Assembly (NCBI GenBank): GCA_003118195.1
Contig: BEXV01001096.1
Location: 115,705-126,045 of the forward strand
Reading direction: 5' to 3'
DNA: 10,341 nt
Origin: Hemicentrotus pulcherrimus
Taxonomy: Eukaryota > Echinodermata > Echinoidea > Camarodonta > Strongylocentrotidae
The translations under genes and the position numbers were made by a program. The notes below the pieces were generated by a model. The model saw only the letters and a program-made list of their open reading frames with translations. It was not told where the DNA came from and ran no database searches. Of the stretch, positions 1 to 8,152 are shown one piece after another; within the stretch, counting starts at the first letter, position 1; each line of letters starts with the position of its first letter.

Positions 1-960
1 CATTATATTCATCATCATTGCTTATATCGCGATCATAATCATAATAATCCCTATCTCCATTGTTGTTTTCACAACCAAAGAAATGTTCACAATCATGATA
101 AACATCTCTATCATCACAATCATAGTTATCACAATCATCAGTCACCATCAACTTCATCGTTATCTCCACAACCAAAGTAATCATGGTGATCATCATTATC
201 AACATCCACATCACCATTCATTATAACCATCATCCTGATTATCATCATTATGCATCATCACCATGACAATCATCACTATCTTATTCATTCTTATCGCCAC
301 AAAAGCAGTCATCAACCGCCGTCCAGGATTTTTTAATGGGAGGTATTTTTTTGCCAAACTCGTGTGAAAATATAATGAGCGGGGGCGCGAGATAGAGGAT
401 GTCTTTAAAATGCTAAAACACCCTCCTTTTGCAGGGGGGGGGGACCACCTAAAGCATCCCCTCCGTCAATACCCCCTTAACCACCACAATCATCCTCCTC
501 ATCACCAACATCACCACGACTACCGTCATCACTGCCAAGAAATAGCAGAATGGTCAATTTTTAATTACCAATGACAGAGATAATTCAAACATAGAGGCAT
601 CCATTATCACGACAACAGATACTTATTGGCCCATGGTGCTCTTTTGTTTTTGCATGTTCCTATCGTTGCAAGAATTGCATCTGGCACATCTTTATCACCA
701 ACACAATCATCCTCATCAACATTATAATCACTATCTTCCTTCTCCTCTTCATCATATCCATCCCATCAGCGTCATTTCCGTCCTAATCACCATCACATAC
801 ATGTAGATATATCCACCCATCACCATCATATCCATTTTCATGATGACTCTCCATCATCATCACCATATCCATCTTCAGGCCTTACATCACCCTTGTCTAC
901 TACCATCATAATATTAATTTCATCACCATCCAAGATGTACACCACAAACAGCATGTCCAT
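1..960. repeat. Degenerate CAT/ATC trinucleotide-rich low-complexity tract
   Basis: Most of this stretch consists of imperfect ATC, CAT, CAC and AAC units on the plus strand (for example repeated 'atcatcatt', 'catcaccat' and 'tcatcacaatcat'), so it reads as an old diverged trinucleotide repeat. It is densest at 1-300, 480-530 and 690-960. Two stretches of different composition interrupt it: about 315-480, a G/C-homopolymer-bearing segment described separately, and about 540-690, which is ordinary AT-rich sequence. No reading frame here is believable, because any open frame would only encode monotonous Ser/His/Ile runs. Confidence 0.8.
333..480. mobile_element. Possible small TTAA-flanked insertion inside the CAT/ATC repeat
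   Basis: The CAT/ATC-rich sequence stops at about 315 and resumes at about 481, and the segment between has a different composition. It includes a G-rich, CpG-containing patch at 378-390 and a run of ten G at 434-443. TTAA is present at both edges (333-336 and 477-480). The sequence just inside is roughly inverted: GGGAGGTATT near 338-347 against AATACCCCC at 468-476, whose reverse complement is GGGGGTATT, one base shorter. TTAA is the target duplication of piggyBac-type elements. However, TTAA is common in AT-rich DNA and the inverted match is short and imperfect, so this is only a candidate. Confidence 0.3.
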
Positions 961-2095
961 CTTCTTGATTTACTATCTTTACACGCCAACAATTTCATGA
1001 TTGCATACATTTACAAAATCTAACACGGTACAACATTTTGCTTGTGCATTGCCTATTGAAAAATACAAAACAATGAACCCGGGACCAAATTCACATTCCT
1101 TTAGGAAATACAGATTGCCTCACCTTTTTATTATTGATACCCTGTAAGTGTTTGCAACCATGTTATACCAGTTTTATAGCACTCCAACAAGAGATAAGTC
1201 AGGTAATGATTGAAATGTTTTGTGTTGTTTTATTATTCCATTGTTCTTCTCTGCCAAGTGGGAAATGTACATGTACAAGATGGTAGACTATCATTTTGAG
1301 AGTCAAACAAATCCATACCTTAAAAACATGGGTTACAAAGAGACATAGAGATACTGGTAATTATAGTCAGAAAAAAAGATAAAAGAAAAATACATGCAGA
1401 TCGCATTGACAAGAGAGAGTGAGATGAAGAGAGAGGAACGTAAAGAGAAGCAAGACTGGGTGACAGAGAGAGAGAGGGAGGCGAGTTTAGATGGATAAAT
1501 AGATAAAAAGAAGACAATAGTAGCCTCACCATCTGTTTTAGGATCATTTGAGTAACACACTGGTGAATCCTGATATTATCTATCTCAATGCTTCAATTGG
1601 AGCAACACTGCCCTGTTTATTTATTCAGGCCAGTAGTTCATTTAAAACAGAATAGCCTGAATACTAAAGCTGAGGGACATTAGCCAAAATGTAGGTCTAC
1701 TCGGTTCTAAACTATCTGGAGTGATTAAAAAATCAATCCTTTGTAACTTCATGTGCTTTTCATAATCCTCCTACTTCAGATATCTTATTTTATGATTGTA
1801 TTTAGAAGGTTATACAATAATGTTTTTATCTTGACTTGGAAATTTAAAAAAAAAAAATGAAACTTGAAAGGGAGCTTTGGTTAAAAAAAACACATATTAA
1901 TAAATAAACAGAAACAGGTATCAGCTACAGCAGTTAGAAACAAACCCAATATCAAACAATACTTCAGTAAGCTACTCTATCTAACATTGTTAAAAAACTC
2001 AAGTTTTCACAGAAGTTGATTTTAACACCATTTGTGCATCACCCACAATTTATTCCTGAATATCATTTAGACAGCTTTCAAGGTAGTCCAATGAT
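961..2095. other. Intergenic or intronic sequence, no gene recognised
   Basis: AT-rich sequence with no convincing coding region on either strand. It holds a purine-rich GA repeat (listed separately), A-runs at about 1845-1858 and one TACATGTA palindrome at 1268-1275. The minus-strand open frames at about 1320-1560 arise from the CT-rich complement of the GA repeat and are low in complexity. Confidence 0.6.
1411..1483. repeat. GA-rich purine microsatellite-like stretch
   Basis: Imperfect (GA)n with runs such as 'aagagagagtgagatgaag' and 'acagagagagagagggagg', almost pure purine on the plus strand. It explains the Ser/Leu/Phe-rich open frames on the complementary strand. Confidence 0.75.
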
Positions 2096-2098
2096 TGT

Positions 2099-2368
2099 CT
2101 ATTTTCTTGTAGATACAGTGGTAAAGCATGCTTCTTCAATATGAGTTCTTAATAGTGACATTGTTGTTATGTTCAGTGGTACATATCCTGCCCGGAATAA
2201 GACCGGTGCACAATGTGCTTGCCCAGTAGTCATTGTGCTCACTAGGTAAAGTGAAGGCCAGCCGTCTACCATACCAGCTTGCAACTTGGTGTATAATGTG
2301 CCTATCCAGGTGTCGTACCCACATAGCCCACCCTGTACATCACATACAGCTGGTAGAAAGCACACATC
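2099..2368 (-). CDS. Candidate terminal exon of an unidentified gene (weak)
   Basis: Read on the minus strand, a good splice acceptor (TTGTGTCACTTTTCAG, AG at 2370-2369) is followed directly by an open frame from 2368 to a TAG at 2099-2101, 89 codons long. The product would begin DVCFLPAVCDVQGG, contain WIGTLYTKLQAGM and end EEACFTTVSTRK. It is cysteine-containing and of mixed composition, not low complexity. I do not recognise a family. A second minus-strand frame (about 2324-2136, containing SEHNDYWASTLC) is also open and looks equally protein-like, so the correct frame is uncertain and the segment may be a decayed coding relic. No ATG opens either frame near the acceptor, which fits an internal or last exon, not a whole gene. 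No partner exon was found upstream (higher coordinates) in this window. Confidence 0.22.
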   Translation of the reverse strand, partial: DVCFLPAVCDVQGGLCGYDTWIGTLYTKLQAGMVDGWPSLYLVSTMTTGQAHCAPVLFRAGYVPLNITTMSLLRTHIEEACFTTVSTRK

Positions 2369-2678
2369 CTGAAAAGTGACACAATTTAAACAACAACAAA
2401 AGGGTTAAGAAGAGAAAAAAGATCATGATTTCAATCTGTGATTTGTTTTAATTAAGATTTTAACCCTGGTATTTGTTAAACTAATAATCTTGATTTAGGT
2501 CAGCATACAAAAATGTATTCTAGCCAATCCTGAATAAAATTCATTTTTTAAAAGTAGGTTTCAGGGAGGAGACTATGGACAGTATTCTACTAAACATTGA
2601 ACGCTACGCTGGATTTAGGCCTTTTTCCAAAATCGGGTTTAACCCTTACTGTACTGGGGGGGGGTGGGCCTGAGAGGA

Positions 2679-2713
2679 CCCCCCCCCCCCCCCCNNNCCC
2701 CCCCCCCCCCCCC
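2679..2713. other. Poly-C tract with 3-N assembly gap
   Basis: Sixteen C (2679-2694), three N (2695-2697), then sixteen C (2698-2713). The N run marks unresolved sequence inside a homopolymer, so the real tract length, and any sequence lost in it, is unknown. A G9 run lies about 15 bp to the left, so a G/C hairpin could explain the sequencing failure. Confidence 0.95.
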
Positions 2714-2924
2714 TCAACAATTTTGGAGATTGCGCCGCAACCGCTTGGAATTTTGAATTGTCATTTTATGACTTTTTCCCCTCGTTGAAATCGGATATAC
2801 CTGTACGGTGTTATATAACAATTAGTATGCGCATGTCATCAAAATCTGTACAGACAAATATGTAGAGTTTTCTGTAAAACGCATAAAATCAGCATTTTGC
2901 ATAAATAATTAGGCTATAACGACA

Positions 2925-3002
2925 AAAATTTGCATGTTAGGAAAAAAAAACTAATTATACCAACTTGTTCCTTACGTAAATATCTACAAACATGCAAATT
3001 TT
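2925..3002. repeat. Internal 14-bp inverted repeat within the MITE-like element
   Basis: AAAATTTGCATGTT at 2925-2938 is matched exactly by its reverse complement AACATGCAAATTTT at 2989-3002, with a 50-base spacer that includes an A9 run. It is nested inside the 2642-3093 element and could form a secondary stem or mark an older nested inverted-repeat unit. Confidence 0.7.
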
Positions 3003-3096
3003 CGCGTTCATCGGACATTCATCGGCCGAGATCATGGCCCCCCCCCCCTCCCCAAGTCAGAGAGTGCTCAAAATAGCCCAGTACAGTAAGGGTTTA

Positions 3097-4071
3097 CAAT
3101 GGAAGTAAAAGTAAGTCTGATGTCTAAGAACACCTTTTGTTAAATGTACCGGTAGCTTTAGACCCAGGGTTGGGAATACGTGAAACTCAATTCATTTTAA
3201 GAGGATTTCTTTGTACCTTTTCTATCCAGGAGGGTGAATATTCTTAGCCGCCTTCTGTTCTGTGATGACTTATTGACGACATTTTGATGCTACTGTTTTC
3301 CAGTCATCTCATCCTCATTAACTCAAGTTGCTAGGAGGCTCCTCGGCAATGCATAGCGACTGTGTTGGACAGAAAGCTGTAGAAGGCTCCAGAATGCCAA
3401 TGTCAAATCTGCTGTAGAAATGGGTCATCGTATATTAGGAAGGATGAGAAATATACAAAAAGAAAAAGGATTAGTATCACGTAGCATCTACCAGTAAAAT
3501 GTCGAGTTGAATAAGTAATGACCAAATTTGGATTGGTGAGGTAAAGAAATGGCAGATAGAACATTGAATGGCGAGTGAGAATAACTCACTATACTGTAGG
3601 AACAGGCAAAATGCACATCTCGTGGAATACTGTTACTGGAGAAATGAATTTTTCATGAAAATCTATAAAAAGAATTTTAAAAATATAAAAATATATCTCA
3701 AGTGCCCAAATTCATCCACTGAAAGAACATACATGTCCAATGCAACTGGAATATGGGGAAATCTGAAGAAATAACCAATTTGGGAAGAGGCAGGCAAAAT
3801 ATCACCCCTTGAAACCTACTCCTGAAAAAAAGTGAAAAGAGTAGGGGATGACTTCGATAGGGTTTGCTGGTCAAATGTAGATGGGACTCGTAGGGGAGAA
3901 GAAAATATACACAATTTTCTTCCCAGAAGGGTCAATTATCTTTAGAAGGAATATTCTTTGGCTTGGTCAAGTTAAGGTTTACAGAGGATCAACTTCTCAA
4001 ACCTTGTTGAGGACAACTTGAAATCTAATCCTGTTGGAAATAATATGCTCAACTTTTGATGGTTGAAATAT
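3097..4071. other. No gene recognised
   Basis: AT-rich sequence. Two plus-strand polypyrimidine-AG sites occur, at about 3215-3229 (ccttttctatccag) and about 3292-3303 (ctgttttccag). The frames that follow them run only 15-20 codons before a stop, so I do not call exons. The open plus-strand frame at about 3568-3774 is Lys/Asn/Ile-rich, as expected from AT-rich DNA. A TACCGGTA palindrome lies at 3147-3154. Confidence 0.5.
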
Positions 4072-4204
4072 TTATGTACGAAAAGGAACCCAAGAAGATG
4101 ACATTGAAGTGGATTTAAAGTCTATTTGGAACAAAGTATAGGGCATACATACGCATCCAGGGCACGGCAAGTGCAGATGGCCCAATTTTTGGAATGGGCT
4201 CATT

Positions 4205-4343
4205 GGACCGGACTGGACTGGACTGGATCGGGTTGGAATCGGATAAGGTCCCAAATGGCATGGACAGGTCCACATGCAGAGAATGAAGGACGTGGACCTG
4301 AACCAAATGGTAATCCATGGGAAGGACGGACGCATGGACGGAC
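4205..4343 (+). repeat. Degenerate GGACT/GGACG pentamer-type repeats
   Basis: GGACT-type units stand in tandem at 4205-4227 ('ggaccggactggactggac'). Further GGACGGAC pairs occur at 4324-4331 and 4336-4343, and another GGACGGACT lies near 4447. The period is about 5 with an ATGGAC-like variant. This is a short tandem-repeat patch that contributes to the openness of frames in the region. Confidence 0.6.
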
Positions 4344-4490
4344 AGGCGAATGGGTAGATTATGTAGATGGATGGTCAGATCAGACTTGGGCCCCCTCTGT
4401 GGTAGCGGAAGTTCACAGACCACTCGGCTTGGAGTGGCCTGTGAATGGACGGACTGGAAGTGGTAGAGCATTGTTTGTTGGACAAGAAGA

Positions 4491-4505
4491 TCACAGTGAG
4501 GTTCG
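4491..4505 (+). repeat. 15-bp direct repeat, copy 1
   Basis: TCACAGTGAGGTTCG occurs here and again, identically, at 5529-5543. It contains the short palindrome-like core TCACAGTGA. Confidence 0.6.
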
Positions 4506-4917
4506 GTGATGACAAGAGTCCCATTAACTGGTAGTTTGTCAAAGGAACCTTTCGGACAACCATAGAGCTCTAAGATGTTTGGTATCATGTAAAAGGAACT
4601 CAAGTGGACAGTTAGTAAAGTTCCTCATAATTTCAAAGACCCTTGGGCTGTTCTGGACCGAATATCCATGTCTCAATTTTAGTTATTGGGTAGAGAAATC
4701 AATGGCCTTAGGAAGCATGGAACAGGGTCAAAGAATTTTTCATCTGCTTCACCAAGGTCAGAATGGACGGCGTAGCTACAGTAGCAAAGTTCTGGACTCT
4801 GGTTGGAAAGTTGAATGGGTCTCTCTCGGCCTATACTATGGTACATGTAGTCTTGGGACGAACGTTTGGTAGGAAGTCGGTAGTGGCGAACTACCTGGAC
4901 CACCAATGCTTCAGGTG

Positions 4918-5528
4918 ACTCTGGACCTAGGGGAAAGAGAACCTCCCAACCATCCCCACCTCACCCTCTAGTAACCTTGGACCACTCACATGCAATCACA
5001 CATTCAATCATACATAATGCTGCCTCTACCCGAACCCCAATTTCAATATTTGTTTCTTTCATTGGCAAACCTGCTATCATATCATTCAACCCCAACCCCC
5101 TAAGCTAAGACCTACATGTAAGTGGGTATCATATTATGGTTGGAATAACTTTTTCATAAAGAAATTAATGACAAGCAGGGGCTCTTAAATTATCTGAAAG
5201 GATTTTGCAGGGTATCAATACAAATATATGTATCTGACTAATTAAAGAACCCTTCTTTAGGGGGGGGGGGTACATGTAGTTGTAGTCTCACATAACGCAT
5301 CAATGCATGTACATCATGAAGAAATCCTTTACCACACAATCTGTCAGACAGTAGGTAACATTACAAAGACCAAGGAATATGTAACCCCAAGGCCCAAGCA
5401 GTTGAAGAATTGGTAAGAATGAACTTTGGGGTATTCTTTACATTTTGACTCACAGTGCTTAGTCTATATACCGGTAGTTGAATCGGGTAAAAAATAATAG
5501 AATATAAGCGATGAGAATTAAATAAGCC
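4918..5528. other. No gene recognised
   Basis: C-rich at 4940-5100 ('ccatccccacctcaccctc', 'caaccccaaccccctaag'), then AT-rich. It contains a run of eleven G at 5260-5270 followed directly by TACATGTA (5271-5278), another TACATGTA at 5113-5120 and a TACCGGTA at 5469-5476. A donor-like 'gaattggtaagaa' lies near 5410, but the frame phase-compatible with the exon at 5560 has a stop just before it. Confidence 0.5.
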
Positions 5529-5543
5529 TCACAGTGAGGTTCG
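5529..5543 (+). repeat. 15-bp direct repeat, copy 2
   Basis: TCACAGTGAGGTTCG, identical to 4491-4505. This copy lies 17 bp upstream of the candidate exon at 5560-5675. Confidence 0.6.
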
Positions 5544-5559
5544 CATGTTTCTGTTTCAG

Positions 5560-5675
5560 GTAAAAAGTTCAGCTTAGCTGCGCAGAAGGGGTTAAGCGTC
5601 AGACTACAGCATAACATCTTTAAACTCGATAGCAGAATTGGGAAATTCCTCTTAGAGAAAGGTGTTGATGAAAAG
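5560..5675 (+). CDS. Candidate internal exon, unidentified protein
   Basis: A strong acceptor (tgtttctgtttcag, AG at 5558-5559) and a donor (GAAAAG|gtgtgt, GT at 5676-5677) bound 116 bp. Two of the three frames hit a stop within six codons. The third is open throughout: two leading bases (GT) complete a codon split with an upstream exon, then 38 codons follow. The product starts KKFSLAAQKGLSVRLQ, continues HNIFKLDSRIGKF and ends LLEKGVDEK. It is charged, probably helical, and unlike an AT-rich chance frame. If the donor is not used, the frame reads four more codons and stops at TAG (5688-5690), so it could instead be a last exon. Strand and spacing exclude it from the hnRNP K gene. I do not recognise the family and found no compatible partner exon. 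A chance open frame between splice-like sites remains possible. Confidence 0.4.
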
Positions 5676-8152
5676 GTGTGTTTAGTCTAGGCTAGTTGAG
5701 TCCATGATTTCATCTAAAGGGATGATGATAATGGGCCTTTGACAACACACAAAGTGATGAAGTAAAATTATGCATCCTGTACATGAATTAACCAGCAAGA
5801 TTATAAACTTCATTATCATAAAGGATAAAATGATAATTTTGCCTAATGTCTCCTAAAAATTTTCCCAAACACATTGTTCCCCCCCCCCTTTAATATAGTG
5901 GACTCGAGAGTGGAATGGCACAGAGTGGGAAGGGTATGATATAAGCTTGTTAAAGCAAATGGATATTTATTGGGTTCAAATGTTTCAATACAAAACAGCA
6001 ACACAAACAAAACACATTGGGATAATATAGATATTGTTATACAAGATGAGGGACTGTCAGCATTCAAAGGACAAATTTGTAGTTAGCTGACACTGTCTTT
6101 GACATTTATGTACATGTACATTAACATTGTAGGTACAGTGTACTTAAAGTCTGGAATTGTAGATTTTTGTTTCCATACATGTAAGTCAGGTGACATTTAG
6201 ATAAGCCTACATGAACTTCTGCCAACCGATCATTCCCATTATCGGTAAACAATAAATTTGAAGGTTTGAGTGGGATTTACTCATATTCACAAATAATGTC
6301 ACAATAAGTATGTCACAGGTAGCAATTAACTTCCCATCTCTACCTTACAATTGGACTCAACAATTTTAAACATGTAACCCATTTTAAGCAAGATATTCAA
6401 CAACAATTACAACCACACAACAATTTACACCATCATAGAGAATTCAGAAGGAAATAAACTTGCTGACATCTGCAGAAAATATTTCAATATTTTTCCTTTT
6501 TTGCCCCAACTGTGTTTCAGGATTCCTACTCATATCTAAAGTTATCTGAACACAGATTTTTTTGTTTTTTTGTTTGCAAGTGAAGAATTTCATGAAACTG
6601 GATTTAGTATATTTCTAAATTCCAATTCCTAGCTTCCTTTTACGTTTTACTGATTGCATTACACACAAACGTCAAAAACCTAGATTTCTAACAATTACAT
6701 TTTTGAGATGTCAGAATAACACAAGGAAATATTTCTTGGAATTACTATTTTTGTAAATGAATGAAGTATACATGTATGACAAGCTACAGTAATGGGAGCA
6801 CGGAGCCACGGATATACATGTAAAAGATAAATGCACAGTACTGTTGATTTCCCGTTTAGTCAGCCATGACACCTGCCCTCTAAAAGGAATTGTCAATCTT
6901 AAACCTTTGTAACACGTCAATTTTGAGGAAGCAGAAAAATGAGAGAAACAGGTTGGTACAAGTACAGTGTCTGAACAAATCTGAAAAGAGTACATGTAAG
7001 TAATGTATTGGAACTTTGGAAGTGTGAACTGATCATATAATGTGAATCTGATTCTGAAATTTTGTCATATGACAGACATGTAACTGGGACAGCTCTAGCA
7101 TTAAGCTATCCTCAATTTCCACCAGTCCTTGACCTCTAATTACCTTATCCCTTGTACATGTAGTTATCTCTTAAGATATATTGTGGATGGCACATTCTTA
7201 CATGTGTATGTCCACCAACTAAATACTTTTAAAAGTTCCTGCATGTTGATACTGTTTTTAAAAATTATATTATATTCTTTTGAAATATAAAGTAGCACTA
7301 TCCAACAATGCTCTAGATAGACATTACCAAATTTTTAATCCCAAGGTAAGTGATCTGAATATTGAAAATATTTGAAACTTTATTTTTTTTAAATCAGATT
7401 CTATTCAAAATGCAACCAATATTGTTTTTTGATTTTTGTATTCATTTTTGTTTTCTTTCCTTCAAAGCAACTTAAAATCAAGGATGGATTTCCAATTGTG
7501 TTTCTTCTCTCCAGCACAAAGATTTATAAGTTTCTGCTTTAAAAAAATTCTTTCTTCAGGTCAGAGATGACACCAAAGAAGAATTCCTCATCCCTACATT
7601 TACTGTACATGTACATTCATCAGTCTGTACCATTTAGTTCTGTCAAAAAAGGCCTTTACCAATTAAATTTGTTGGGGGGAGACCCATTTTTTTAAAAGAC
7701 GTTTGCAATTTTGTTTTGAACCCTCAAAAATTATGAATTCTAATTTGATTTAAGCAAATACCATGCCTGTTTGCGTGGAAACAGTGGACTTATTAATTAT
7801 TTACAACAGCATAAAATGATTACAAAAATGTGCATTACTTTTAATTCAAGAGTCTTAATATCTAACTAAAATATTGATGAACAAATTAATTATTAACAAA
7901 TCTAATAGGCACATGGTTAATAAAAGGAAAGAAAGTCCTTGTCAATTTTAAAGTCTTATGCACAAAACTAAAATGCTAGAAAGCAATAAGAATTCAACAA
8001 GTAAAAAAAGGTAGATATTAGCTAGATTCCCCAGAGCAATTTGAGGCATAAAAATAAATGATGTGATTTCACCATCACCTACACAGATATTTACAGATTT
8101 GGGCCATAGAGATCCTCTGAGGAAAGCCTTTTTCTAATTATTAATTTTCTGA
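5676..8152 (-). other. Gene-free AT-rich stretch; right part probably hnRNP K 3' UTR
   Basis: No coding frame of substance exists on either strand; the open frames at about 5843-6067 and 6711-6995 are ordinary AT-rich chance frames. The part adjoining 8152 must include the 3' UTR of the minus-strand hnRNP K gene. Minus-strand poly(A)-signal matches are ATTAAA at 7840-7845 and 7334-7339, AATAAA at 7379-7384, ATTAAA at 5889-5894 and AATAAA at 5966-5971. I cannot tell which is used, so the 3' UTR might be about 0.3, 0.8 or more than 2 kb. Seven of the window's twelve TACATGTA palindromes lie between 6111 and 7613. Confidence 0.5.
7379..7384 (-). terminator. Possible poly(A) signal AATAAA for hnRNP K
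   Basis: The plus strand reads TTTATT, so the minus strand carries the canonical AATAAA about 770 bases past the hnRNP K stop codon. It is the first perfect AATAAA downstream. No clear GU-rich downstream element was seen, so use of this site is uncertain. The variant ATTAAA at 7840-7845 is nearer. Confidence 0.35.

Larger units (their letters stand above)
2642..3093. mobile_element. Non-autonomous inverted-repeat element (MITE-like), TTA-flanked
   Basis: The left end at 2642-2658 reads ACCCTTACTGTACTGGG and the right end at 3077-3093 reads CCCAGTACAGTAAGGGT, a perfect 17-bp terminal inverted repeat. Each end is followed outward by TTA (2639-2641 and 3094-3096), consistent with a 3-bp target duplication. 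The element is about 452 bp as assembled, but an N gap in its poly-C tract means the true length is unknown. It has no coding capacity. Inside the left end is a G9 run, and about 30 bp inside the right end is a C11 run (3038-3048), so G/C homopolymers sit near both termini. A 3-bp TWA duplication is typical of the PIF/Harbinger superfamily, but the ACCC start is not diagnostic. The superfamily is therefore inference and the element may belong elsewhere. Confidence 0.68.
4072..4917. other. GC-richer, stop-poor region; possible decayed coding or repeat relic
   Basis: This stretch is visibly richer in G and C than its surroundings and has long open frames on both strands. On the minus strand one frame runs from about 4939 to a TAA near 4679. 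It lies behind a very good acceptor (TTCTCTTTCCCCTAG) and includes VVRHYRLPTKRSS and ELCYCSYAVHSDLGEADEK. A second minus frame covers 4603-4115 and includes LPVNGTLVITEPHCDLL. On the plus strand, frames at 4126-4509 and about 4530-4872 are also open, and a third, from a possible acceptor near 4710 to 4917, includes AKFWTLVGKLNGSLSAYTM. The frames do not join without stops or phase breaks, and no domain is recognised. Much of 4200-4460 is GGAC-type repeat, which by itself lowers stop frequency. Either a frameshifted pseudogene or transposon remnant, or a non-coding repeat, could explain it; I cannot choose. Confidence 0.35.

Noticed and set aside
1..960. CRISPR-like or satellite array
   Set aside because: The repeats are irregular 3-base units without constant repeat and spacer lengths. 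It is a decayed simple repeat in a eukaryotic genome.
1320..1560. Two overlapping minus-strand 75-codon frames
   Set aside because: They are Ser/Leu/Phe-rich translations of the complement of a GA repeat, with no independent support.
1622..1663. 9-bp inverted repeat TATTCAGGC / GCCTGAATA
   Set aside because: Short arms with a 24-base loop are expected by chance in 10 kb, and no transposon or RNA context supports it.
2597..2788. Plus-strand open frame across the poly-C tract
   Set aside because: It passes through the N gap and a proline run made by the homopolymer, inside the inverted-repeat element.
3568..3774. Plus-strand 68-codon frame
   Set aside because: Lys/Asn/Ile-rich as expected of AT-rich DNA, with no splice or domain support.
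1133..5220. 13-bp inverted match (CAGGGTATCAATA) between about 1140 and about 5210
   Set aside because: A single 13-mer match in 10 kb on both strands is near chance expectation, and the flanks do not align.
6711..6995. Minus-strand 94-codon open frame, and a similar one at 5843-6067
   Set aside because: AT-rich composition and no recognisable domain. The stretch is better explained as intergenic or 3' UTR sequence.
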